This document shows positions 1 to 9,319 of a stretch of 64,000 nucleotides of DNA, piece after piece. How positions within the stretch are numbered: the first letter of the stretch is position 1; each line of letters opens with the position of its first letter. The stretch is from Rhizobium binae. Its GTDB lineage: Bacteria > Pseudomonadota > Alphaproteobacteria > Rhizobiales > Rhizobiaceae. The translations under genes and the position numbers were made by a program. The notes below the pieces were generated by a model that was not told the DNA's origin, searched no databases, and saw only the letters and a program-made list of their open reading frames with translations. The stretch covers positions 2,483,001 to 2,547,000 of the forward strand of contig NZ_CP071604.1 of assembly GCF_017357225.1 (NCBI RefSeq), read 5' to 3'.

Positions 1-220
1 CGGCCCCGACGCGCACGGTCTCGCCGCTCGCAATATCCTGAAGACAAGCGCGGGCTTGGCGGGCAAACATCTGAAGGACTTCAATTTCCAGCGTCTTGTC
101 ACCCATCGTCTGCTTTGCGAGATGAACCAGGTCGATCGGCCGGACCTTCGAGGGACAAGCTCCCTTTGCATTGTCCGGCGCTTCGAATAGGATGTTCAAT
201 GCTGCCATCTGGGCCACCAT
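1..220 (-). CDS. Hpt domain-containing protein, N-terminal part (cut by window start)
   Basis: The minus-strand frame is open from an ATG at 220 to the window edge, with a GGGAG ribosome site about 9 nt upstream. The first 73 residues include PIDLVHLAKQTMGDKTLEI followed by VLQMFARQA, which is the usual first helix pair of alphaproteobacterial histidine-phosphotransfer (Hpt) domains. The phospho-accepting histidine would lie beyond the window edge, so activity cannot be judged. Such proteins relay phosphate between sensor kinases and response regulators in the cytoplasm. It diverges from the giant coiled-coil gene, and the 463-bp gap holds a CtrA-like site that could serve either gene. Family assignment is by pattern recognition on a fragment. 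Confidence 0.65.
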   Translation of the reverse strand, partial: MVAQMAALNILFEAPDNAKGACPSKVRPIDLVHLAKQTMGDKTLEIEVLQMFARQARACLQDIASGETVRVGA

Positions 221-329
221 TTGCCAATTCTCCCGTCTCACGTCGTCCGCACTGGCAACAGTTCTGCGTCAGGAGGGTGGCCATCCCGTTAAATTCCGGC
301 ACAGCGGCCGCGGAAATCTCGGCATATGG

Positions 330-343
330 TTAACGTCCGTTAA
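330..343. promoter_or_regulatory. Imperfect CtrA-like site (TTAA-N6-TTAA)
   Basis: Two TTAA half-sites are separated by 6 bp (TTAACGTCCGTTAA). The alphaproteobacterial CtrA consensus has 7 bp between half-sites, so this is one base short. It lies about 50 bp from the consensus-spaced copy at 392-406 and may be a secondary site or chance. Confidence 0.25.
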
Positions 344-391
344 ATATCCCTAAATTATTGGTTTTTAAGCGCGGTCCCGGATTTAAAATTG

Positions 392-406
392 TTAACAACG
401 GGTTAA
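392..406. promoter_or_regulatory. Candidate CtrA box (TTAA-N7-TTAA)
   Basis: TTAACAACGGGTTAA matches the CtrA master cell-cycle regulator consensus TTAA-N7-TTAA exactly. It lies between the divergent Hpt gene (start 220) and the giant coiled-coil gene (start 684). The rest of the 221-683 gap is AT-richer than the genes and shows no other convincing feature. Binding is inferred from sequence alone. Confidence 0.5.
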
Positions 407-683
407 CGAGCCGCAAATCTCAAGCCTTCATTAATTGTGTGACGAGCCCAGATGTGTCACTACGATACTGGTGGAGCGGGTTTATGGTACGCGCCTTTGC
501 CGAGTGAGTGGATAATGGTAGTGTTTTGATACCTTCCGTTTGAAAAAGCGGCTATCTACTCTGAAATGACGTGCTTATCCGTCCGCGGTTGGGATGGAGG
601 GCCTTAACGGCAAAGTTGTTCCGGGCAAGGCGGAAACCTGGGCAGCGCTGGCGGACCGGCCGACAGTAACGAGGCGTAACCGA

Positions 684-3600
684 ATGGCGAATAATAAATA
701 CAATGAGTCGATAGAGGACAAGGCGTTCAAGGCATTGGACGAGGCGCTCCAGATCGATTTCGGCAAGGACAACGTGCCGTCTCGCCGCGGCGACGCGCCT
801 GAGGCGCCGGAGGGGAATGTGTCTGATCCATCGAATGCGCGTAATCAGCAAGCCCAGGAAGAGGCGCAGCGCCGCAATCGCCGCGGCGCCAACGGTGAGC
901 AGGCTTCCAGGGCTCCGGCCTTCGCCCCCGCCAATGATGCCAATCGCAATACGCCCGCATCTATTCTGAAATCTTTCGACGGCGCCTCCAGCCGCTCGGC
1001 GGTGCGCACCGCCACCCTGTTTTCGGTCCTCTGGGTGATGGCGGGCCTCGGCCTGATGTCGCTGCTTTACGCGCCGCAGATCTGGCAGATCCGTTCGGTT
1101 GCCGATCTCGTCGCCCTGCCCGGTGTCATTGCCGGCCTGGTCGGCATCGTCGTTCCCGTGATGATGTTCTATGCTTTCGCCATCATGATCTCCCGCGCCC
1201 AGGACATGCGCAACGCCGCCCGCTCCATGGCGGAGGTGGCATTGCGCCTGGCAGAGCCGGAAACCATCGCCTCCGAACGCATCATGACCGTGGGTCAGGC
1301 GGTGCGCCGCGAGGTTTCGGCCATGAACGAAGGAATCGAACGCACCATTGCGCGCGCCACCGAGCTGGAGACGCTCGTCCATTCCGAAGTCAACGCTCTT
1401 GAGCGTTCCTATGCGGACAACGAATTGCGCGTGCGCGGCCTTGTCCACGAACTCGGCTCCGAACGGGAGGCAATCGTCAACCATGCCGACCGCATCCGCA
1501 CCTCGATCGGCAGCGTCCACGACCAACTGAAGGAAGAACTGTCGCTTGCGACCGAAGAGATCGCCGTGCGTCTCGCCACATCGGGCGAAGCCTTCGCCTC
1601 GCTGATCGACACGCGGGCAGCGACGATCCTGGAAAAATCGGACAGCGCCCTTCAGTCGATGGGCAGCCTGCTCGCCGCCAAGACCGACAGCCTGCTCCAG
1701 ACGCTCAACGCATCCGGGTTTGCGCTGGCCACCGAATTCGACAACCGCCTCGAGGCGCTCACCGTCAATCTCAACGAACATGGCGAAAAACTGCTCAGCC
1801 AGTTCGAGACGCGCGCCTCGACCATGGACAGCAGCGCCGAGAAGCTGAACGCGGCGCTGAACGAGCGCACGCATCAGCTTAACGAAATCCTGATCGCCCG
1901 CACCCGCGAGATCAACGAAAGCCTGACATCCGGCGAACGCACCATCGGCGGCACGCTCGACGACGTGCTGTCGAAGCTGAACAGCGCGCTTGACGAAAAG
2001 GGCGCGAGCTTCCGCCAGAGCCTGCAGACCACCGCCGACGACACCGTCATGGATCTCGATCTTCGCACCGGCTTCTTCGAGGAGCGGCTGCAGACGACCG
2101 TCGCCCAGCTTTCGACCGCCTTCGATGAACGAGTTGCCGAATTTACCAGCGCTTTCGACAAACGCACCGGCTCGCTCGACACAAAGCTGATGGAAAGCCT
2201 CGCCCGTATCAATGAGACGCTGAGCGGTGGCTCGGATTCGATCGACGGCATTCTCAATTCCAGCATCGACCGCCTCGGTTCCTCGATGACCGATCAGTCG
2301 CTGGCACTCGCTGCCGCGCTCGCCACCGGTCACGAAATGCTGGAAAGCACGCTCGGCACCCGCAGCGAAGAAATCACCACCGCGCTGACCAGCCGCACCG
2401 GCGAGCTGACCGCGGCGCTGCAGAACGCTACGTCGGACATCGCGCTGGCGCTCGCTTCAGGCACTTCCGACCTGCAGAACAATCTCCAGGCTCGCTCAGC
2501 CGAATTCCGCGACACGCTGCGCACCACCACCAGCGAGCTGACCGCCGCCGTCGCCGCCGGCACACAAGAGGTGACCACCGCCTTCGGCGGTCGCGCCGAG
2601 GAGCTGAGCGGCCTGCTTACCGCACGCACAGCCGAAATCAGCGATGCGCTCGGCGCTGCGCACGGACGCATTGACAGCGTCATGGCAGAGCGCGGCGGCG
2701 CGCTCGTCGAGGCGCTGACCAGCCATCACGGCCGCTTCGAGGAAGCGCTGACCACCCGCTCCGACGCGATCATCAATGCTGTCGCGGGCACCCACGACCG
2801 TCTCGCCGAAACGCTCGACGAGAAGGCCATGGCGCTTGCCATCTCGTTGAACGAGAGCCAGGCCCGCATCGAAGATACGCTCGAAACCCGCTCAGCCACC
2901 CTGCTGAACGCCGTTTCCGGCACGCATGACCGGCTGTCCGAGACGCTCGACGAGAAGGCAATGGCGCTCGCCATCTCCTTGAACGAAAGCCAGAGCCGCA
3001 TCGAGGACACGCTCGAAACCCGCTCCGCAGCCTTCCTCGATGCCGTGTCGGGCACGCATGAACGGCTGTCGGAAACACTTGACACCAAGGCGGCGGCGCT
3101 CACGACGTCCCTCGACGAGAGGCACGCCCGCATCGAGGATGCGCTCGGGACACGCGCCGAAGCGCTGCTCAACACCATCGCCGGCACGCGCGACCGCCTT
3201 GCTGAAACGCTTGATGAAAAGGCAATGGCCCTCGCCATTTCCTTGAACGAAGGCCAGGCTCGCATCGAGGACACGCTGGAAAGCCGTTCCGCGGCCCTGC
3301 TGAACGCTGTCTCCGGAACCCACGACCGCTTCGCCGCGGCGCTGGATGGTCGGGCGTCGGCTATTGCCGCCTCGCTGAGCGAGACCCAGGCCCATATCGA
3401 GAATACGCTCGAAACCCGCTCCTCCGCCCTCCTGGATGCCGTTTCCGGCACGCATGACCGCCTCTCCGAAACCTTGGACGAAAAAGCGATGGCGCTTGCC
3501 ATTTCGCTCAACGAGAGCCAGGCTCGCATCGAGGAGACGCTGGAAACCCGCTCCGCGGCCTTGCTGAATTCCGTTTCCGGCACCTACGACCGCTTCTCCG

Positions 3601-6600
3601 AAACTCTCGACGAGAAGGCTATGACGCTGGCCATCTCGATCAACGAGAGCCAGGCACGGATCGAAGACACGTTGGGGACCCGCTCCGAGGCCTTCCTCAA
3701 CGCCGTCTCGGGCACGCATCAGCGTATCTCCGAAACGCTCGACCAGAATACATCGGCGCTCGCTGCTACCTTGAGCGAAGGCCAACGGCGACTGCAGGAT
3801 ACGCTGGAGACGCGCTCGGAATCCTTCCTCAACGCGGTTTCCGCCACCCATGACCGGCTGTCCGAGACGCTTGACGATCGGGCCATGGCGCTGGCCATCT
3901 CGCTGAACGAGAGCCAGAGCCGCCTCGAGGAGACGCTGACCTCCGGTGCCGATGCGATCACCAATGCGGTCTCCGGCACGCATGAACGCCTGAACGGCGT
4001 GTTCGACCAAAAAGCCAACGCGCTGGCCGCTTCGTTGAATGAGGGCCAGGTCCGCATCGAGGAAGCTCTGGGACACCGCACTGCCGCGATCATCGGCGCA
4101 GTGACGGCAAGCCACGACCGCCTCACCGATTCGCTCGACGAAAAGACCATGGCGCTCGCCATTTCACTCGACGACAATCAGAGCCGCTTCGACAGCGCGC
4201 TCGAGGCTCGCAGCAATTCCATCATGGAAGCCGTCGCCAGTGCCGAGGCGCGCGTCGCCGGCGCCTTTGCCGACAAGACCGATGCGATCCATAACGCCTA
4301 TGCCGACAATCAGCAGCGGCTCGAAAATGCGCTTTCCCAGCACAGTGCAGCGCTCTCGAGCGCTCTCGATGCCGGCGGCGCCCGGTTCGAGGATCTCGTC
4401 GGCGGCTTGACCGGCCGCATCGAAGGCCGTCTGAGCGATGCCCATGCGCGACTCGGAGGCCTCGCCGAGGAGGCCGCGGCGCGCATCGAGAGCGGACTGG
4501 ATTCTGCCCATGAGCGCATCCGCACGACGCTTGAGGATCGTGCCAACGCCATCGATCTGTCGCTGAACCAGGCCCATACGCTGATCAGCGATACGCTGAC
4601 CGAACAGGCGACGAGCATCGGCACTTCGGTGGCGACGTCTGTCAGCATGCTCGAAATGTCGCTGGAACACCGCGAGGCCTCGATCCGTCAGGCGATCGAT
4701 GCCGGCGCTCAGACATTGGAAGAGCGCATGCATGCCGGCGCTGGCCAGATCGCCGGCCGCTTCCAGGATGCGGCAAACACGATTTCGAGCTCCGCCCAGA
4801 ACCTTTCCGCCCATCTCGACCAGTCGGTTGCAAGCCTTGCGGGACGTCTTGAAGAAACCGGTTCCCGTATGGAAGCGGGCCTGACTGCCATCGAGAGCCG
4901 CATCCGTGACGGCGTCGGCGGCGTTGCCGACAAGGTCGAAGCGGCCAGCAGCCAGCTGTCCGGCGTGCTTGCCGACGGCATTTCCCGTCTCGGAGCACTT
5001 GGTGACGACACGACCCAGCGCATATCGGCGACGCTCGAAGGCAGCGCCTCAAATCTCACCCAGGCGATCGACAGCCGGACCGCCAATCTGGCCGAGACCC
5101 TGGACAGCCGCACAACCACGCTGACGGGCGCCATCGAGGGCCGTACGGCAAGTCTCGGCGAAACCCTCGACCGCGGCAACGCCCGCATCGAGGAACGCCT
5201 CTCGACCATGGATCGCGCATTGACCGTCGGCCTCGAAGCCGTCAACCGTACCATCGAAGGCAAGGCAGCCGGCCTCGCTTCGACGTTGCGCAGCGCCGTG
5301 GCCGAAGCAGCTCAGGGAATGGAAGGCGAAGCGACGAGAACCACCGAACTGCTCGGCAAGACCGGCCAGCAATTCGCCGAGGATCTCAATGCAAAAAGCG
5401 ACGAATTCACCCGCACCATGGATGAGCGTTCGTCGCAGATCGTCAACCGCGTCTCCGAAGCCCAGAACCGCTTGGCAAGCCAGGCCGCCGCCGTCGCCCA
5501 GACCTTCTCGGAAGCCGGCAATGCCATCGTCAACAAAGTGGCCGAGGCCGAGACCATCGTCGGCACGCAGGTCAATGCCATTTCCAGGGCCCTGTCGGAT
5601 GCCGGCCAGTCTCTCGAGGCGCGCGGCAATGCCATCCGCACGACGCTGTCGGGGGCCGGCAGCGAGATTTCCGCCACCATGGCGGATGTCGACCGAGCGC
5701 TCGAAGCCCGCAGCAGCGCCATCCGCACAAATCTCGAGGAGCGCACTCGCGAGATCGATACCACCCTCTCCGACATCGACCGGGCGCTCGAAGCGCGCGG
5801 CAACTCGATCCGCACGACGCTCGAGGAGCGCACCCGCGACCTCAACTCGATGCTATCAGGCCGCTCGGTTGAATTGACCCGTATCCTCGACGAAACGGCC
5901 CGTCCGATCATCGATCGCTACACCGATGCCGGCGAGCAGGCTGCCGCCCGCATTACCGCCGCCGCCAACCTCAGCGCCGACCGTCTGCGCGCCGAAAACG
6001 AAGCGCTTGCCAGCGCGGTTGCCGCCCGCACCGAGAATGTCGCCAATGCCGTCAGCGCCATCGAGAGCAGCCTGGTCGGCAATGTCAACGGTCTGGTCCA
6101 GCGCATGTCGGAAAGCAGCGCGGCGATGGCCATGATGATGAACCGCGCCGCCGAGCAGTTGACGACCGTCGACGGACGTCTTGGCGAAACCACGACGCGC
6201 TTTGCCGACTCGGCCACCAAGGCTGCCGAAATGGTCAATGCCTCGACCCGGCTTCTCGAAGGCAAGGTCGATCGCCTCTCCGACATCTCAGGCCAGACAC
6301 TGGCCCAGGTCGGCGGCATCATCGGCCGCTTCGACGAGCACTCCAAGGTTCTGACCCAGGCCTCGCAGCTTCTCGGTGCCGCCCAGTCCAACCTTGCCTC
6401 GACCCTTGAGGAGCGCGAAAGCGCGCTGCAGGCGCTGTCCGTCAGCCTGGTGCAGCGCTCCAGCGAGATCGAAAAGACCATGCTTGGCCTCGGCGGCATG
6501 ATCGAGACCGTGTTCGAGCGGGCCGAGCAGCGCTCCAACCAGGTCACCGGCAATCTGCGCCAGGGCGTGCAGTCCTCTTTTGCCGATATCGGCCGCATTC

Positions 6601-7790
6601 TCACCGAAACCGAAAAACGCGCCCAGGAAGCGGCCGAAACGATGCGCCAGGCGATCACCCGGGCCGGCGACGAGGCCAATACCACGATTGACGGCACCTT
6701 CGCCAATGTCGAGCGCCGTTCCGGCGATCTCTCCAACCGTATTCGCGGCGGCCTCACCGCCTCGTTGTCGGAAGTCGAGCGTATGCTCGGCGAGGCCGGC
6801 CGCGCCTCCGACGGTGCCGCTCAGCACATGCGGGAATCGCTGCGCGAGGCGATCGAGGATGCCGTCGGACGCTTCTCCGGCGCCACCGAGGATATCCGCC
6901 GCTCCGCCGCCGACATTCGCAGCGAACTCGACGCCACCCGCGCCGAACTGAAGCGCGGCGCCTTCGACTTGCCCGAGGAAGCCAAGGAAAGCGCCTCGGC
7001 CATGCGCCGCGCCGTCGCCGAGCAGATCAAGGCGCTTCAGGATATCTCCCAGCTCGTCGGCCGCTCCAGCCAGCAGCTTGAAATCTCCGAACCCGTCGCC
7101 CGCTCGCTTGCCCAGGTGCAACCGGCGCCGCGCCCCGCTCAGCCGGTCGCAGCTCAGCCGCCGCAGCCGGCAGCACCCCCGCCGATTGAAGCAACGGGTC
7201 TGCGAGGAACGATCGCGCCGTCCGCTTCGCCTATCGCCGCTCAGCGCGCTGCCCCGCAGCCGGCCCCCGCTCGCCAGGAATCAGGCCGCCAGGAACCGGC
7301 CCGGGAAAGCGGCGGCTGGATCAGCGATCTTCTGCGCGGCGCATCCCGAGATGAAGCCGCCGACGAGGCGCCTGCCAGGACCCCGGCCCGCCCGGCGGAA
7401 ACAGCCGCACCGACGACGCGCATCAACGACAGCCGCAATCCACGCCATGTCGTGGAATCGCTGAACTCGCTCTCGGTCGATATCGCCCGCGCCATCGACC
7501 ACGATGCCTCGGTCGATCTCTGGCGCCGTTATCAGCGTGGCGAGCGCGACGTCTTTACCCGCCGCCTCTACACGCTGAAGGGCCAGCAGACCTTCGATGA
7601 GATCAAGCGCAAATATGACCGCGAGCCGGAATTCCGCACCGCCGTCGATCGCTATATCGGCGATTTCGAAAAGCTGCTCGCCGACGTCGCCCGCACCGAC
7701 CCGAACCAGACTGTCACCCAGTCCTACCTGACCTCGGATACGGGCAAGGTCTACACCATGCTCGCCCATGCAGCGGGCAGGCTCCGCTAA
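684..7790 (+). CDS. rgsE: Growth pole ring protein GPR/RgsE-like giant coiled-coil membrane protein
   Basis: This 2368-residue protein matches in architecture the Hyphomicrobiales growth pole ring protein (GPR of Agrobacterium, RgsE of Sinorhizobium), which forms a ring at the growing pole and is needed for unipolar growth. Residues 1-110 are hydrophilic. Two membrane segments lie at about 112-133 and 145-170. About 190-2140 is continuous Ala/Leu/Glu/Arg-rich helical repeat of apolipoprotein type, including a near-identical 44-residue tandem block. A Pro/Ala/Gln-rich linker runs at about 2140-2260, followed by a compact conserved C-terminal domain (HVVESLNSLSVDIARAID, then WRRYQRGERDVFTRRL). 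An ATG 30 codons upstream (594) is possible, but the 684 start follows GAGG and fits the usual MANNKYNESIEDKAF opening. Assignment rests on architecture and recall, not on a search. It is somewhat longer than the Agrobacterium protein as I recall it (about 2100 residues), perhaps through repeat expansion. Confidence 0.8.
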   Translation: MANNKYNESIEDKAFKALDEALQIDFGKDNVPSRRGDAPEAPEGNVSDPSNARNQQAQEEAQRRNRRGANGEQASRAPAFAPANDANRNTPASILKSFDGASSRSAVRTATLFSVLWVMAGLGLMSLLYAPQIWQIRSVADLVALPGVIAGLVGIVVPVMMFYAFAIMISRAQDMRNAARSMAEVALRLAEPETIASERIMTVGQAVRREVSAMNEGIERTIARATELETLVHSEVNALERSYADNELRVRGLVHELGSEREAIVNHADRIRTSIGSVHDQLKEELSLATEEIAVRLATSGEAFASLIDTRAATILEKSDSALQSMGSLLAAKTDSLLQTLNASGFALATEFDNRLEALTVNLNEHGEKLLSQFETRASTMDSSAEKLNAALNERTHQLNEILIARTREINESLTSGERTIGGTLDDVLSKLNSALDEKGASFRQSLQTTADDTVMDLDLRTGFFEERLQTTVAQLSTAFDERVAEFTSAFDKRTGSLDTKLMESLARINETLSGGSDSIDGILNSSIDRLGSSMTDQSLALAAALATGHEMLESTLGTRSEEITTALTSRTGELTAALQNATSDIALALASGTSDLQNNLQARSAEFRDTLRTTTSELTAAVAAGTQEVTTAFGGRAEELSGLLTARTAEISDALGAAHGRIDSVMAERGGALVEALTSHHGRFEEALTTRSDAIINAVAGTHDRLAETLDEKAMALAISLNESQARIEDTLETRSATLLNAVSGTHDRLSETLDEKAMALAISLNESQSRIEDTLETRSAAFLDAVSGTHERLSETLDTKAAALTTSLDERHARIEDALGTRAEALLNTIAGTRDRLAETLDEKAMALAISLNEGQARIEDTLESRSAALLNAVSGTHDRFAAALDGRASAIAASLSETQAHIENTLETRSSALLDAVSGTHDRLSETLDEKAMALAISLNESQARIEETLETRSAALLNSVSGTYDRFSETLDEKAMTLAISINESQARIEDTLGTRSEAFLNAVSGTHQRISETLDQNTSALAATLSEGQRRLQDTLETRSESFLNAVSATHDRLSETLDDRAMALAISLNESQSRLEETLTSGADAITNAVSGTHERLNGVFDQKANALAASLNEGQVRIEEALGHRTAAIIGAVTASHDRLTDSLDEKTMALAISLDDNQSRFDSALEARSNSIMEAVASAEARVAGAFADKTDAIHNAYADNQQRLENALSQHSAALSSALDAGGARFEDLVGGLTGRIEGRLSDAHARLGGLAEEAAARIESGLDSAHERIRTTLEDRANAIDLSLNQAHTLISDTLTEQATSIGTSVATSVSMLEMSLEHREASIRQAIDAGAQTLEERMHAGAGQIAGRFQDAANTISSSAQNLSAHLDQSVASLAGRLEETGSRMEAGLTAIESRIRDGVGGVADKVEAASSQLSGVLADGISRLGALGDDTTQRISATLEGSASNLTQAIDSRTANLAETLDSRTTTLTGAIEGRTASLGETLDRGNARIEERLSTMDRALTVGLEAVNRTIEGKAAGLASTLRSAVAEAAQGMEGEATRTTELLGKTGQQFAEDLNAKSDEFTRTMDERSSQIVNRVSEAQNRLASQAAAVAQTFSEAGNAIVNKVAEAETIVGTQVNAISRALSDAGQSLEARGNAIRTTLSGAGSEISATMADVDRALEARSSAIRTNLEERTREIDTTLSDIDRALEARGNSIRTTLEERTRDLNSMLSGRSVELTRILDETARPIIDRYTDAGEQAAARITAAANLSADRLRAENEALASAVAARTENVANAVSAIESSLVGNVNGLVQRMSESSAAMAMMMNRAAEQLTTVDGRLGETTTRFADSATKAAEMVNASTRLLEGKVDRLSDISGQTLAQVGGIIGRFDEHSKVLTQASQLLGAAQSNLASTLEERESALQALSVSLVQRSSEIEKTMLGLGGMIETVFERAEQRSNQVTGNLRQGVQSSFADIGRILTETEKRAQEAAETMRQAITRAGDEANTTIDGTFANVERRSGDLSNRIRGGLTASLSEVERMLGEAGRASDGAAQHMRESLREAIEDAVGRFSGATEDIRRSAADIRSELDATRAELKRGAFDLPEEAKESASAMRRAVAEQIKALQDISQLVGRSSQQLEISEPVARSLAQVQPAPRPAQPVAAQPPQPAAPPPIEATGLRGTIAPSASPIAAQRAAPQPAPARQESGRQEPARESGGWISDLLRGASRDEAADEAPARTPARPAETAAPTTRINDSRNPRHVVESLNSLSVDIARAIDHDASVDLWRRYQRGERDVFTRRLYTLKGQQTFDEIKRKYDREPEFRTAVDRYIGDFEKLLADVARTDPNQTVTQSYLTSDTGKVYTMLAHAAGRLR
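2770..4260 (+). repeat. 132-bp in-frame tandem repeats (44 residues each) inside the giant gene
   Basis: About eleven consecutive 44-residue units share a core like SGTHDRLSETLDEKAMALA followed by ISLNESQARIEDTLETRS. The DEKAMALAIS motif recurs at multiples of 132 bp. Since 44 is 4 x 11, the period fits an 11-residue (hendecad) helical repeat. Neighbouring units are nearly identical at the DNA level, whereas flanking parts of the rod keep only a loose repeat. This suggests recent duplication or gene conversion within the block. Confidence 0.85.
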
Positions 7791-7813
7791 GCCTGGCCGA
7801 TAGCCGTGATCGG

Positions 7814-7848
7814 AAGCCGCTTGATCGTCTCAGGCGGCTTTCACTTTT
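7814..7848 (+). terminator. Intrinsic terminator after the giant coiled-coil gene
   Basis: AAGCCGC (7814-7820) pairs with GCGGCTT (7834-7840), followed by the T-rich tail TCACTTTT. It lies 24 bp after the stop codon of the giant gene. Confidence 0.65.
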
Positions 7849-7892
7849 GAGGCGGGTATGATCTGCTTCTCAGCCATGGAACCGTGAAACAA

Positions 7893-8453
7893 ATGACCAA
7901 AGCCCTGCTGATCATCGATGTGCAGAATGCAATACTCTCCGGTAAGGCCAAGCCGGAGCGGCAGTCTCTCGTCGATGCCGCACTGGATCAAACCGTTGCT
8001 CGCCTCGCATCGCTGCAGGAACTGGCGAGACAGGCAGGCGCGCCGGTCGTGCTGGTCCAACACGACGGCGACAGCAACCATCGATTGGCGGTCGGCACGG
8101 TGGGATGGGCACTGCGCCAGGAGATTGCGCCACGGGAAGGCGAGGTCGTCGTCCGCAAACAAAGCGCCGACTCGTTCTTCGAGACCGATCTCGCCGAACG
8201 CCTGAATGAACGGGCGGTCACCCATCTCGTTATCGGCGGCTGCATGTCGCAATTCTGCGTCGACACGACCGTCAGGCGTGCCGTTTCGCTCGGCTATGAC
8301 GTGACGCTGGCGGCGGATGGCCATACGACGGGCGATACGGCGACCCTCACCTTCTCCGAAATTGTCGCCCACCATAACGAAACGCTCGATGGGTTCGACG
8401 CGGGCAAGGCGGCGGTGGAAATCCGCCCCACGGCGAATATCGCCTTTTCATAA
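7893..8453 (+). CDS. Isochorismatase-family cysteine hydrolase
   Basis: A 186-residue protein of the isochorismatase/nicotinamidase fold. The N-terminal LLIIDVQNA carries the catalytic Asp, VVRKQSADSF the region of the catalytic Lys, and GGCMSQFCVDTTVR the nucleophile loop (Cys in SQFCVDTT) with its preceding cis-peptide region. Substrate cannot be told from sequence; relatives hydrolyse amides such as nicotinamide or N-carbamoyl compounds. A GTG three codons upstream (7884) is an alternative start. It stands alone between the giant gene's terminator and a convergent kinase gene. Confidence 0.85.
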   Translation: MTKALLIIDVQNAILSGKAKPERQSLVDAALDQTVARLASLQELARQAGAPVVLVQHDGDSNHRLAVGTVGWALRQEIAPREGEVVVRKQSADSFFETDLAERLNERAVTHLVIGGCMSQFCVDTTVRRAVSLGYDVTLAADGHTTGDTATLTFSEIVAHHNETLDGFDAGKAAVEIRPTANIAFS

Positions 8454-8476
8454 AGCACCGGCAGCAACAGACGATA

Positions 8477-8995
8477 TCAGATCGGAAGCAGGCGCTCGGT
8501 CCTCAGCTTGACGACCAGCGCCTCGACAATCTCTGGCAGATCCCTCGCAGCCGTATCGACAATGATCGGCCTCTGCCCCCAATCGTCATATATTCGCTCG
8601 ACGACTTCTTGCCACGTCGGCTTGACCAGACCTTCCACATCCGTTTTCCGCGTCTCGACCCGGCGGCGATGTTCGCTCTTGTCGGAACAGATCACTTCGA
8701 CTTCGGCCGCGATCACGCCGGAGCGCGCAGCGACCGCCAGCCAGGCCTCGCGGGTTATCGTCAACGGGTTGACCGAATCTGCGATCACGACCCTGCCGAG
8801 CGCCAGATTATCCTCCGCAATCCCGTAGGCCACGACATACCCTGCCGGGCCGATGTCATGGGAAGGGTCAACCGACGTTCTAATCGCGTGCTCGATCGTA
8901 TCGACCCGGACATGCACGGCTCCGAGCCGTCTGGCGAGGGCGTGCGAAATAGTCGTCTTTCCACTACCCGGCAAGCCGCCGAAGATTACCAGCAT
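8477..8995 (-). CDS. AAA-family P-loop kinase-like ATPase
   Basis: A 172-residue protein with a Walker A motif GGLPGSGKTT at residues 6-15, then a DTIEHAIR segment typical of small kinases related to gluconate/shikimate kinases and zeta-toxin-like enzymes. DWGQRPIIVDTA occurs near the end. Such proteins phosphorylate small molecules in the cytosol; the substrate is unknown. It converges on the isochorismatase-like gene with 23 bp between stops. It may be co-transcribed with a doubtful small ORF ending 6 bp upstream. Confidence 0.8.
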   Translation of the reverse strand: MLVIFGGLPGSGKTTISHALARRLGAVHVRVDTIEHAIRTSVDPSHDIGPAGYVVAYGIAEDNLALGRVVIADSVNPLTITREAWLAVAARSGVIAAEVEVICSDKSEHRRRVETRKTDVEGLVKPTWQEVVERIYDDWGQRPIIVDTAARDLPEIVEALVVKLRTERLLPI

Positions 8996-9001
8996 GGTGT
9001 C

Positions 9002-9151
9002 TCACTCGCTTCTGCATATGCCGCGGCGAAGCCGACCGACCTTTGCGGCCTCGTCCATCCCGTCTTTGTAGAGGAGATGCATGGCAAGGCCGATCGCAAC
9101 CTGCAGGCAGGTGCTGATATCGCGGAAAAAAGGCACACTTTTCATGCTCAT
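9002..9151 (-). CDS. Possible small protein upstream of the P-loop kinase
   Basis: A 49-codon frame begins with MSMKSVPFFRDISTCL and ends 6 bp before the kinase start, which would allow translational coupling. Two clustered Arg/Lys stretches follow a moderately hydrophobic core (ISTCLQVAIGLAMHLL). The ribosome site is weak and there is no recognisable family. The remainder of 9002-9319 holds no other feature I can support. Confidence 0.25.
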   Translation of the reverse strand: MSMKSVPFFRDISTCLQVAIGLAMHLLYKDGMDEAAKVGRLRRGICRSE

Positions 9152-9319
9152 GACGATTTTTCTACGTGCCGTCAGCGCCCTTGTGCGCAAAGCAATCAGC
9201 TGTGGATAGATCCTTTTTATTGCCGCCTGTCCATCATTTCGTCACAAACTTTCTCGATCGGCTTGCGTTTAACCAAAGGCTGCTCACCCGGCCGTCCAGA
9301 GACAGAGACAGTAGTATCG

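Noticed and set aside
552..2333. 593-codon open frame on the minus strand inside the giant coiled-coil gene
   Set aside because: It is the antisense shadow of a repetitive high-GC gene; codon periodicity and the protein family lie on the plus strand, and its translation is Arg/Gly/His-rich without a domain.
2892..4115. 407-codon minus-strand frame across the repeat block
   Set aside because: Antisense shadow of the tandem repeats; no ribosome site or family.
2770..4260. Regularly spaced 132-bp repeats that could look like a CRISPR or satellite array
   Set aside because: The repeats are contiguous, in frame, without spacers and encode a helical rod.
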